Source: Persicaria tinctoria (taxonomy: Eukaryota > Streptophyta > Magnoliopsida > Caryophyllales > Polygonaceae). Taken from it: a DNA stretch of 64,000 bases. Shown piece by piece: positions 46,561 through 57,257 of this stretch; position 1 is the stretch's first letter, and each line of letters begins with the position of its first letter. The DNA lies in NCBI GenBank assembly GCA_037127255.1, contig JBANSL010000005.1, forward strand, positions 372,001 through 436,000, read 5' to 3'. The translations under genes were made by a program, and so were the position numbers. Below the pieces are notes generated by a model that was given only the letters and a program-made list of their open reading frames with translations, had not been told where the DNA came from and made no database searches.

Positions 46561-47890
46561 ACACTCAAAAATATTTTTTTTCACAAACATATATTAGGAT
46601 CTTTCTGAGTATATAAAATTAAATTACACTCAAAAATATTTTTTTTTGTTTTTTAACAAGTGAAAATGCCAAAAATTAATAATTTTTAAATGTTCATGTT
46701 AGGGTGTGTTTGGATTCCGATTCATTATGTTTATAATGCAATTATAATTATAAACACTTAAATAGTGTTTGGTAACTCATCTTACAATGCCAAAAATTAA
46801 TCATTTATAAGATATGTTCTCGTGTTTTTAATTTAATATAGTATATAAAGAATTACATATAGGTATCGATTATTTATTAATTCAATATTTTGAACTAAAC
46901 TCCTTGGTTAGAAAATATTGAATATATTAAGGAAAAAACTATAATTAATGTGATGATGTCAACTCTTCAAACTTACTTTTCATTAAAAAATTATATTAAC
47001 ATTAATATTAATTCAATGTGTTTTGCATTGGACTATTGGTGAGAAGAAAGAGTATATAATGAATTGAAAAAAATGACCAAAAATATCTTTGCATAAGGAG
47101 GCAATATGTGGTAGTAGGAATGGTGTGTGTGTGTAGATTGATTGATTGATAGACAGAAAATTCAATTTGCAGAAATGAATAAATTTTAGGGTGTTGTTAT
47201 ATACACCGCAAATCCAAAGGTAAAAAATGCACGTCCTTTAGGAGGTGTAACCCGGCCTTCTGACTAATTAGCGTTTTAAAAAAATTAATTAACCCTTTTT
47301 AGCCATGCACGTCCTTAAGGACGTGCATGATTTGAGGTGTATATAGCGAACACGAAATTTTATTAGTACTTTAAAACAGAAGACACAACTTGTATTATTT
47401 TATTTAACATGTTGTTTTTTATTTTACTTTCCCCAAAACTAAATAGGTTAGAAGTTGGGTAGATATAGAAAGGAAGGTAATAAAATAAAATTCATGTATT
47501 TTCTTAAAAGGATATGTTAAATGAAAACTTTAATCTATAATCGTTAAAACAAAACCATACTTTGGATAATTTAATAAGATCATTGTATTTTGATGTATAT
47601 AAACAAAAAATTTGAATATTTTTTATTTGTGTATAAATAAATTAATACTGTAAAATTTAATGGGTATATGTGTGTGTATCCAATTATGCCTTAAGAATAT
47701 TGTATAAAATTAAATAGAATAATCTATAATAAATTATAGATATATATGGATAGATTGGGATATATGCATAAATAATAAATAGGTTAATTGATTTACCCTA
47801 ATTAATGAGATTATTATGGAAATACACTTGCCTAAATATAAATTGGAATAAAATGATGACCACATCATCATAGTATCCAATTCTTACTCT
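46561..47890. other. AT-rich intergenic DNA
   Basis: No coding frame. A short inverted pair at 47225-47331 (ATGCACGTCCTTTAGGAGGTG... against ...GCACGTCCTTAAGGACGTGC) surrounds CGGCCTTCTGAC and may be a small foldback. Otherwise nothing. Confidence 0.45.
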
Positions 47891-47892
47891 TT

Positions 47893-48836
47893 TTTTTATG
47901 ACGAGGAACTAGGCCTGATACATGAGCTGAGTAGCTCGGGATCGACTCGGGCTCGGCTCGGTAAAAACTCGACTCGTGATCGCTGGAATGTATATATGAG
48001 CCGAGTTCAAGCCTATTCCTGAGCTCGATTCGAGCTCGAGCTCGAATCAAGTAGCTCGCGAGCTCGAAGACCCCTAAATCCCTAGGTATAAAACCTAATT
48101 ACCCTAAACCCAACCCATCCGCTCCCATCCTGCTTTTTATTTAGGAACGCTCCCACCCCTAATCTCTCTTACTCTCTCATCGTCTCTTGCTCGTTGAGGC
48201 CGCCCACCGTCGCATCTCATCATCATCAGATCTGGATTGTGATATTTTAACCGAACAAATGTGCTTAAATCGAGCTAAAATCGGATATTATTGGCTTTGT
48301 TGGACTGTGTTGTGTATATATTGTGTGTCATTGATTGTGAAATTGGGTATTATTGGCTAAGATTGAATCAAAACCGAGCTTAAATCGAGCTAAAATAACT
48401 CAAAAATTGTAACCGAACAAACGAGCTCACGAGCTCGGCTCGAGTATAAACGAGCTCACGAGCTCGAGCATGAGTACTCTTCCCAGCTCGCGAGCCGAGT
48501 ACGAGCACCAGTTTAGGCTCGTTTTCATATGGAGCTCGAGCTCGGCTCGTTTATAAACGAGCCGAGCTTGAACACAAGGTACTCGAGCTCGTGAGCTCGT
48601 ATATCACCCCTACGAGGAACCCACCTTTGGTGACAAACTCTGAGCACATGACCCAGCCGGCAAGAGCCACGCACCAGGTAAATCGGCTTGCGCCAACCGG
48701 CTCGACTCACTCGAAGGGAGCAAGGCAAAACTTGGATTTTCCCCCAAGGGGCGGAGGTAGCTAGGGATCGAACCCGAGACCTCATGACTTCCCCCTTGCT
48801 CCCCACCAGTGAGCCACCCCGACTGGGGCGCGCACT
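47893..48836 (-). mobile_element. tRNA-derived SINE, split by a hAT element
   Basis: Reading leftward from about 48836, the minus strand has TGGCTCACTGG (A-box-like) and GGTTCGATCCC (B box) about 45 bp apart, then a body running to GGGTTCCTCG at 48613. The last bases, GTTCCTCGTCAT followed by eight A, resume at 47909-47893. The body is about 225 bp plus a short tail. Known: Pol III SINEs of plants have this layout. I could not fix its own target duplication. Confidence 0.6.
47910..48612. mobile_element. Non-autonomous hAT element (703 bp)
   Basis: Ends TAGGCCTGATACATGAGC (left) and the complement of TAGGGGTGATATACGAGC (right), matching the hAT-type TAGGGTG end, with an 8-bp target duplication CGAGGAAC at 47902-47909 and 48613-48620. 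Both subterminal regions are full of GAGCTCG / CGAGCTC words on both strands. No transposase frame. It inserted into the 3' part of a SINE. Confidence 0.85.
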
Positions 48837-49150
48837 TTTCTCATTTTATCAATACCATCCCTTACATAGTAGCATCACAAAACTCATATTTTCCTACCAA
48901 ATCAATTTACAGTAATACCTCTCTTTCATAATTATTTTCATCATTTCCTACCAAATCAATTTACGATTATAACTCTCTCGACTAATTTTCCCAAAACTAG
49001 ATTAACTTATTATATTCATTTTTTGTTAAAAATTAAATTTAGTATTTTGGTGTTTTAATTTTGAGGTATTTTGTTCAAATTGACCTTTAAGCATATTTGG
49101 TTAGCTAGATAGGCCCATTAAATATTTTTTTAGTATGCTTAGCCTTCTTA

Positions 49151-49950
49151 AACGGTCAATGGTTGACCATTGACCGGTCAACGTTGACCGACCCACTTTG
49201 ATGCCAACTTTTTTTTTTTTTTTTTTTAGTGATGCCATATTTTACCGTTTTGATGCCAAAATTTTATGGTGACAATTTTATATAATTGATGGCATAAGAG
49301 CTTAAAACGTGGAATCAAAATATTGTCACCTTATTGTCACTTTTCTAATGAAATGATTGGATGACTCTTTTTTAATGCCACTTTTTTAAAACATTGATGA
49401 CATTTTTTGTGATGTCATATTTTACCGTTTTGATGCCAAAATTTTATTACATTTTATTTTCACTCTGATGCCACTTTTCTAATTAAATTATTGGATGACA
49501 CTTTTTTTAAACTTTGATGACATTTTTTGTTTACTCTAATGTCACGTTGACCATTGATGCCATTTTGAAAATTTTGTATCACATTAAAGAAAAAAATGTC
49601 ATCAAAAATACTACTTTGAAAAAATATCATCAAAAATATGGCATCACGGTAAAAAAAATATTATCAAAAAATTGACATAAAAAAAGTGGCATCAGTCGTT
49701 AACAGTACAAAAAATGGTATCAATGATCAACGTGACATTACTGTAAACAAAAAATGTCATCAAGGTTTAAAAAAAGTGACATTAAAAAAGTGTCATCCAA
49801 TCATTCCATTATAAAAGTGGCTCAAAGTGAAAATAAAATATAGTAAAATTTTGGCATCAAAACGGTAAAATATGACATCACTAAAAAAAAAAAAGTTGGC
49901 ATCAAAATGGGTTGGTCAATGGTCAACCGTTGACCATTGACCAACCCACC
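49151..49950. mobile_element. Foldback element with W-box-rich ends
   Basis: Two arms in inverted orientation, about 49151-49560 and 49590-49950. Both begin with GGTCAATGG and TTGACC words, then ACCCA-TTTGATGCCAAC, a T tract, GTGATG(C/T)CATATTTTACCG and repeats of GATGCCA. No coding frame. The right arm ends just before the 32-bp sequence beside the Helitron. Confidence 0.6.
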
Positions 49951-49953
49951 CTA

Positions 49954-49985
49954 TTGGGAAGGGGGCTAGGGCAAAACTAATTAAA
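49954..49985. repeat. 32-bp direct repeat left of the Helitron
   Basis: Identical to 53446-53477. Starts TTGGGAAGGGGGC and ends CTAATTAAA. Helitrons normally make no target duplication, so this is unexpected. Confidence 0.75.
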
Positions 49986-50531
49986 CTAGCCTATACCCCG
50001 TGCGATACGCACGAGATTTTTAAAGTTAATCAAAGTAAACTCATCTTATTTTTTTTAGATGTTATCATATTAATCAATGTATTTTAAATGATATATAAAA
50101 TATTGTACTCGCCAGGGAAACATAGAATCTTTCTCGGATGAGTATTAAAATGCGATAAACTTATAGACAATAACAAAAACAAAGAAAAGATGGAAACATC
50201 TGAAAAATGATAACACAAGAAATCAAGAATCACTTGATAAGAATTCACAAAACCTAGCAATAATCACATACATGAAGTGGGACGATGCATTTGCAAGATC
50301 AAATATTGAACTGCCCTAACACAATACACAACTGATAATCAAACATTCAGGCAGGCAGATTAGGATACGCCTTGGGCTTTGACTTTACTTCAACTTCACT
50401 GACACTTCTTACAAATATGGAGTCTGGTTCATGACTACAATGAGAAGATAAACAGATTCGGAGGCAATAAGATTTAGAAAAGCATAAAGGGCGGCAGAAA
50501 GGAAGGGTTTGGAGAAAGGAAAGATTAGATC

Positions 50532-50796
50532 TTAAGGTACATCCCCTTCCTCGTAAGTGTAACTGGAAGCAACAACCAATAGAAGACCATCCCAGCTAAA
50601 GGATAATGCAGCAATGCTTGATGGGTACTTCGCATACTGAGAATAAGCAGCAGCAACAATCAGAATTGCACATTTTTATTGAGATAAGAATTATCAACTT
50701 CAAGCAAGTGAGTCTACCTGATATATCCTCTTCTTGTTGTTTCCATCCCATACACTTACTATTCCATCACATCCACCTCTAGCGAACGTCCCATAG
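50532..50796 (-). pseudogene. BUB3: BUB3 (mitotic checkpoint WD40 protein) fragment captured by Helitron
   Basis: Two minus-strand exons: 50718-50796 ([18 protein letters not shown] then NNKKRIYQ) and 50532-50636 ([17 protein letters not shown], then [10 protein letters not shown]), separated by an 81-bp intron with AG/GT borders in matching phase. They cover the last WD40 blades of plant BUB3. A TAA follows VP right after EEGD, where BUB3 normally continues for about 40 more residues. The rest of BUB3 is absent nearby. The intron is retained, so capture was from genomic DNA, not by retrotransposition. Confidence 0.8.
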
Positions 50797-52789
50797 CTAT
50801 AAACCACAGAAAATAGAGATTGTTACAACTTACAAGACATGGACCCATAAGCTAGATTGCCAGAAACATAGCGCTGAAAACAAATGTAAATTATATAGAG
50901 CATGATGATTTTTTGCTTGTAGTTGTCATCAATTGAACAGTATATATGAATCCAAACTGGGTGCAAAATTAAAATTATATATAGATGAAAACTATCCTTC
51001 ACCTCACAAATGTGAAAAGAGAGCAGCCCAGTCAGCCAATTTCTACTCTCTTTGTCCAAGACTATAGTTTTGTGAGCACATAAATCTAGAGAGTTTCATA
51101 AATAACTTTTTATCCTAAATCAACTGTCTCAATGAACCAATTTTTCACATCGTATCAAATCGATTAAAAATTCTAATTCAAAACACATGGTGCTATCTTT
51201 CTCCCCATCTTTCATATCTTTTCCTGGTGAACACCGGAAGCTCCAGATTAGCAAGGTATGCAGTGAATAACACACAGATCTTTGCTCTATTGGTCCCCTA
51301 ATGGAAGGTAGGAAGGACATAAGGACATTCTATGAAGAACACTTGATTTACCCAAAGGTTCAGGTCAATGGATATTTATTTTGCAAAAACAAAACAAAAA
51401 TAAAACACCTAAATGACTGGTCATCTACTTCTTATGAGCACGTCACTACACATTGTTAATCTTCTCTATCTTCAACACTAGTGGGTGGCCTTATCAGATC
51501 TGAGCCTTGAGTTCAAAGTGGAATGGAATCCAGGGCATCAAATTTGTCAAATATTTTCACTTTCTTTGGAAGGTAAAGAACACACTAGCTCTGAAAAAGA
51601 TTATGCCCTTCAATAGTTCAATTTTTCCCAAGGAACACTTGCTCTCCATAAGGCTCAACCTAGAAGTTCTACACACCTCACAAACCAGTCATGAGGTATT
51701 ATTGGTTCCACTAAGTACCAGTCTAAACCTTAAATGCAAAGTACATAACTCTAAAGATTTCCATATTTCATACCAAAACTTTTCATGTAAAATGCCCACT
51801 GCAGAGATAAATTAATGATGATTTTAAAATAGGGAAAATTCCAAAAAAATGCCTATAGAACAGGGTATTTTCAAAACAATTATTTTGTCTACCTCAAATT
51901 ATTTATAATCACCACTATCTCCATTACCCATACTCCACCTGAGCCCTCAACTCTTGAAACTTAAAAGGCCCCTTTTTCCGCACTTAGGACGAGTTTGCGC
52001 AACTGAGATGGGAAATTAAGCTAAAATAGGAAACATACTTCGATACTCTTGAATTGCATTTCGTGAATGACAGATGAGACCTTTCATATTTTTTTAAGGG
52101 CATATATTAGCGCCAGCGGGATGAGGGGCCTAGTTGTGAAATATAGAAAGCATCCACAGAGGTTGTACAAATAGCACACAAACATGATAAAATCACACAG
52201 AAATTCCAAGAAATTGGATAAACATAGAGCTAAGAAAACACACACACACTTGAACAAAAAAAACATAAAAATTTTCTACAATTTATGGAAATTAGGAAAA
52301 CTTACCACTGCTCTTGCCATCGCCTTCTTCAATTGGAAAAATTACCCTCTTCTGTACACCGCCATGCCTTAGCATTTTGATTTTCCGGAGCCTATATCTG
52401 CTGCAGACACGCCATCTTTTTATTTTGAGTTGCTGTCATGTATGCTCCAAACGCTGAGTTCGCAGGCTCAATAGACAAAGATGTGCCAATAGAAAGAACA
52501 TGTAAAGTATTAAACTACAATTTCAAACTTTAACCTCATAAATTTCAAGCCAATCAACCCTGCATAATAACATTCACCACAGATTCAAACTTTTATAATA
52601 CTCCGTACCAAACACGAAGAAATTGAATTTACCGTGTATATTCTCCTTGCAAGGCAGCAAGAGGTCGGTTCGCAGGAGCCTTGGTGGAGGTACAGGGACA
52701 ACGTAACGACTGTGTAGTGGCAAGTTCAGTACCTACCTAAATCCCTATTTCAAATCAAACCTTAAACTAAAAAAATTAAAAAAATAGAC

Positions 52790-53035
52790 TTACATGATGC
52801 AACAGTGTGTATGATACTGCAAGGAAGAGAGGGCAAAGAGAAATCTGGGAGGAAGAGGGAAATTAGCAGTAGGAAGAAGCAGCGGAAAAACCCCTAAATC
52901 CCTAAACCCTAAATTAATAGTCGAAATCAAGACGGAGAACTTACCACTACAGCAGTCGCGGTCTTCTAGATCGAAATTGCCGGTGACGGACTCCTCCCTC
53001 TTGGCGTATGTGGCTCCACCAACGAAGGCCCTCAC
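52790..53035 (-). pseudogene. Exon-like fragment at the Helitron 5' side, unrecognised
   Basis: On the minus strand a segment after CTTCTACAG reads VRAFVGGATYAKREES, then VTGNFDLEDRDCC, and reaches a GGTAAGTTCTCC donor at about 52945. Upstream (53040-53400) is leader-like. It could be the first coding part of a second captured gene that would splice toward the BUB3 exons. I do not recognise it. Confidence 0.35.
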
Positions 53036-53445
53036 CTGTAGAAGAAAGTGACGACGAGAGAAAAGAGAATGGAGAAGAGAAAGGGGCGGTTTGCATTAGG
53101 TTGAGAAACTCGTTTCAGAAATCTATGAAGCATTTTTGGTCGACTCGATCGACGATGCTCCTGTCCGCCATCACCGCCGGCAACTCCAGCAACGGCCTTC
53201 GGCGCTTACAGCCGCGAGAGAGGAGCACCGAGCATCCTGGGAAATCCGAGAGAGATCGAAGAGACGAGGGAGAAGCGGTGTGAGAAAAGTAGAAAACCGT
53301 GATCGAGAGAGATCGTGGGAGAGAGCGGATTGAGAAGAGAGAAACAGGAAGTAAAGGGTAAAAAGGGGAAGAAAAAAAAATTAAAGAAGACTCCACGTGG
53401 ATATTGTGAGAATGCTGGAAAGGACTCAGCTTTAATATATAGGGG

Positions 53446-53477
53446 TTGGGAAGGGGGCTAGGGCAAAACTAATTAAA
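53446..53477. repeat. 32-bp direct repeat right of the Helitron
   Basis: Second copy of 49954-49985, directly outside the Helitron 5' end. Confidence 0.75.
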
Positions 53478-54271
53478 TTGATTTAGGGCCTAAGTGCCCA
53501 ATTGAATATTAAAAAAAAGGCCAACTACCAAAATCATCCTTTAATTTTTTTATTTTTTTTAAGTAAGAAATTGCATTATATAATTGGAAATACACTACCA
53601 GAACTTTTCATCCTATCCGTCCACTTGTCACATTCTGAGAGCCCGTCCATGCATCCAATTGCAAGAAGACACCTGTTCCCCACTAGCCTTCCACCTAATC
53701 TCTTCCCACAATTGATCTGCTGCGTTTTGGACCTTTTCACCTTAAAACGAAGTCGTTTTATATCTACTTCTCCAGAAACAAAAAATTAATACGACACATG
53801 TACTGTGGCGATAATAATAGTAGTGATAAAAAGGAGCATGTGTTTAAATTAAATTTTCAACCATCCCCATAAGTGGTTTGGTTGGTATGATGAAGGTCAG
53901 GCCCCAAAGGTTTGACTGTTTGAGTTTAGACTATGGATTGGACAAACTGTACCTCGGTCTCTCTTTGTGTGTTTCTCACATCTCTCTTGTCCATTTCCTG
54001 AGTTGAATCAAAACCCTCAATCAAACACCGATTTCCTTCTTTGGTCGATGATGAGAGCTTCGCCCAACCACGGATCAGACATGGATCGATCAGTGAGGTT
54101 TTAATTGAATTTCTTTATTGTTCAATTTGTTTGGTTTACCTTTGATTTGTAAAATCATATATACTTGTTAGGTGATTTCAACAACTTATGTTTCCTGCTT
54201 GACGATTCTTGCTACACTTATTCGAATCACTCCGATCGAGTTCGATACCCTTTCGAGACACCAATTCGGCA
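53478..54271 (+). promoter_or_regulatory. Upstream region of the oxidase gene
   Basis: AT-rich, no convincing gene. The last ~230 bp are presumably promoter/5' leader of the following gene; I cannot assign a TATA box or start site securely. Confidence 0.35.
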
Positions 54272-56413
54272 ATGGCCATCTCAAAGGCAACCTATTTGCT
54301 CACTATCATCTTGCTACGTTTGTCAATTGACTTTTCGATCCAACCCGAAGACCCCATCAAATGCACAAAAGGAAACCAAAGCTGCACTATCTCAAACTCC
54401 ATAGGAATCTTCCCTGACCGGAGCATTTGCAAGGCCGGCGAGGTGGCTTATCCAACAACCGAGGAAGAGCTCGTAGCAATCGTCGCAAAGGCCACCAAGA
54501 CCGCGACGAAGATGAGAGTCGCAACGCGCTACTCTCATAGCGTACCTAAGCTAGTATGCCCTGATGGGGATGATGGCTTGCTCATAAGCACCAAGAATCT
54601 CGACAAAGTTGTCGAGATCGATGAGGTAGCCATGACCATGACAGTTGAGGGCGGAGTTACCCTCAAACACTTGATTGAGGAAGCTGCAAAGCTGGGCCTT
54701 GTACTACCTCACTCGCCGTATTGGTCAGGGCTATCGATCGCCGGCTTGATCAGCACCGGCGCACATGGTAGCTCGCTATGGGGTAAGGGCAGTGCTGTCC
54801 ATGAATATGTGATTGGGGTTCGACTCGTTAGTCCAGGACCGCCTGAAGATGGGTATGTCACCATAACGAGCTTGAATGCGAGTCATCCGGATCTTGATGC
54901 AGCTAAGGTCTCCCTTGGAGTTCTTGGCGTGATTTCGCAGGTATAGGTCGTGTTCTTAGCATTGGTAAGAAGCTAATTGAGAGGTTGAAAATGTACTAAT
55001 TGCTTGTTGTATAGGTGACATTGCAATTGGAACCGATTTTTAAGAGATCAATCACCTACGAAATCAAGGATGATCATGACTTGGAGGATCAAGTGTTAAG
55101 CTTCGGAAAGGTACACGAATTCGCAGACATTTCGTGGTACCCGAGCCAACAAAAGGTTATCTATAGGATCGATGACCGTGTCCCCTTGGATGTCCTGGGT
55201 GAAGGTCGTTATGAACACCTTTCATTCGCACCTATACACCCCGCGGAATTGGAGAAGTTTGCAGCTATAGGTCCATTCATTCTTGATTCCTTTGTGTAGT
55301 TGTGTGATCTTGGGGTCGTTTGGTATCTATATCTAGATATCAATAAATCGATATCGGTATCGAGTAATCAAATAGGCCGAAATTTGATATCTAGATATCA
55401 ATTGATATCAATATCGGTCTATACCATATCAGATTAAGCGATATCGATATCTATCTATATCAAACGCTAGATAATTGATCGGGGCTGATATTTGATATCT
55501 AGATATCAATACCAAACGACCCCTTAACTTGTGCAATGACTAAGAAAAATTGTTATGTTGCCACTTGCCAGAGTTAGAACACGAATCAACACACGATGCT
55601 GATGGGAGGTGTCGATTTGCCAAGGAGTTTTCGTCATCACTTCGAATCAGCGGGTATGGTCTCATAAACGAAAGAACAGGAATCAACTTCACGGGCTACC
55701 CTGTTGTTGGGTACCAAAACGAGCTACAATCGGTTGCGAGTTGCTTAGACATCCCGGATGGTGCATCTCCGATGGTTTGTACGTGGGATCCGAGGTTCAA
55801 GGGACAACTATATCACAGCACCAGCTTGAGCATTGCCTTATCGAATGTCACTAGTTTCGTAAAGGAGTTGAAGAAGCTATTTGGCTTGATCCCGGAATCC
55901 ACATGTGGACTTGAATCCTACAATGGGGTCCTAATGAGATACATCAAGGCTTCGAGTGCTTACCTTGGGAAGCAAGAAGACTCCATAGAGTTCGACATAA
56001 TGTACTATAGGAGCCGAGATCCTATGGTCCCTCGGATGTATGAGGAAGTACTCGAAGAAATGGAACAAATGGCTATCTTCAAGTATAGGGCGCTACCACA
56101 TTGGGCCAAGAACCGAAATGTGGCGTTTGAAGGAGTTGTTAACAAGTTCGACAAGGCTGGACGGTTTTTGCAAGTCAAGGAGAAGTATGATCCGATGGGT
56201 CTGTTTTCTTGTAAGTGGACCGACGAGGTGCTTGGGCTAGGAGGAGGAGTGACCATAAGGCGGGAGGGTTGCGCGCTTGAAGGGCTGTGTGTTTGCTCGG
56301 AGGACAGCCATTGCGCCCCTGCGAAGGGCTACTTTTGCAAGCCGGGAAAAGTGTACAAGGAAGCAAGGGTTTGCACTCAAATAGACTACAATGTTAAGCA
56401 TACTGAATTGTAG
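54272..56413 (+). CDS. GULLO: L-gulonolactone oxidase-like protein (GulLO family)
   Basis: FAD-dependent oxidase of the plant GulLO family, related to enzymes that oxidise aldono-lactones toward ascorbate; the substrate cannot be told from sequence. Exons 54272-54940, 55015-55270 and 55572-56413 give 588 residues, normal for the family. Start: first ATG with a hydrophobic signal-like N-terminus (ATYLLTIILLRLS), suggesting secretion. FAD-binding PCMH domain at about 50-230 (RYSHSVPKLVCP, GGVTLKHLIEEA, STGAHGSS), ALO-type C-terminal domain (FTGYPVVGYQNE-like, YDPMGLFSCKWTDE), and the Cys-rich tail CALEGLCVCSEDSHCAPA. The second donor is GTCCAT, chosen because it restores ...AAIELEHE. No break is seen. 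Intron 2 holds a MITE. Confidence 0.92.
55312..55523. mobile_element. GATATC-rich MITE in oxidase intron 2 (212 bp)
   Basis: Terminal inverted repeats GGGGTCGTTTGGTAT and ATACCAAACGACCCC; the interior is nearly all GATATC / TATC words able to fold. No coding content. PIF/Harbinger-like by its ends, but I could not read a clear 3-bp duplication here. Confidence 0.75.
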
Positions 56414-57257
56414 AACAACCATGGTATGTTCATCTAATAATGTGATGTTTTATCACTTTTTTGTACCCAAATGAATCTTGTTGTTTGGTTCCATGGTTGC
56501 TTTGTTATGTTGAGATTCATTTTTAGGGGTATGGCATGTAATATTCGTAATTTGGAGGTGAGAAATTGTAATTTTCTCCTCTGTCAATCAATAATCAATT
56601 TTTTTTTTTTTAATATCATCCTCATGTTCTATATGATTTTAGTTCTTAAAATGTATCCAACCGTTCTTAAGAGAAAAATGGAAAAGTGAGGATTTTAGGG
56701 CTCCAATACTTTACTGATTTGTAAATGTATATATGATTTTTCCTATTTTTTACTCTATCAATACACAGACTAACCATCATGGTATGAGCAATCAAAAGAA
56801 AGGATCCAAACCCATGTTGAGCATGTCAACGACATGAAGAAGTCGCAGAAGACCCTGAGAAGGCTGAGATGGACTACGAATAGCAAGAATAAGGGGAAGT
56901 CACAAAGCTTCCATGGTGTCTTGCCACAAAGGAGATGGGAGTAGAAACCCTTTAATAGAAAAGTGACATCACATGTGACGTTTTATTATGGGACCACCTA
57001 TGTTTCCTTTACCTAGGTTCCCGGTTCGAACCCCGGAATAGCCGCTCTTTATTTACCTATTCAAGGAATAGAGGCTGATGCTCTTCAAGTGTTCTAAATC
57101 TTGTCGGTACAAGACCCCGTTTGAAATCGATATCTAACCTCATATTCGCCCCCTTTTTAGCTCATTTGATGTACTCAAGATATAGATATCACGATATCAA
57201 TACCAAACAGTTCCCATAAGAAAATTCATTGTAGACAATGTACAGTAGTTAATTTGT
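56414..57257. other. Region between the oxidase and NPF genes
   Basis: Convergent 3' ends, no gene. Holds a tRNA-like B box (GGTTCGAACCCC at about 57021) in a SINE-like stretch, and a worn GATATC MITE at about 57113-57215 with ends GACCCCGTTTG and CCAAACAGTTCCC. Confidence 0.45.

Larger units (their letters stand above)
49986..53445 (-). mobile_element. Non-autonomous Helitron carrying gene fragments
   Basis: Read on the minus strand, the 3' end is CTAG at 49986-49989, preceded after about ten bases by a perfect hairpin CGTGCG-ATA-CGCACG (49999-50013), the Helitron signature; the next host base is T. The 5' end lies near 53445 (CCCCTATATATTAAAGC on the minus strand) and lacks a clean TC start. 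Length about 3460 bp. No Rep/helicase frame is present. Inside are two BUB3 exons and other exon-like pieces in the same orientation as the element, as expected for capture and chimeric transcription. Confidence 0.7.

Noticed and set aside
57017..57060. tRNA gene
   Set aside because: Only the B box (GGTTCGAACCCC) is convincing; no A box at the right distance and no acceptor stem. More like a SINE piece.
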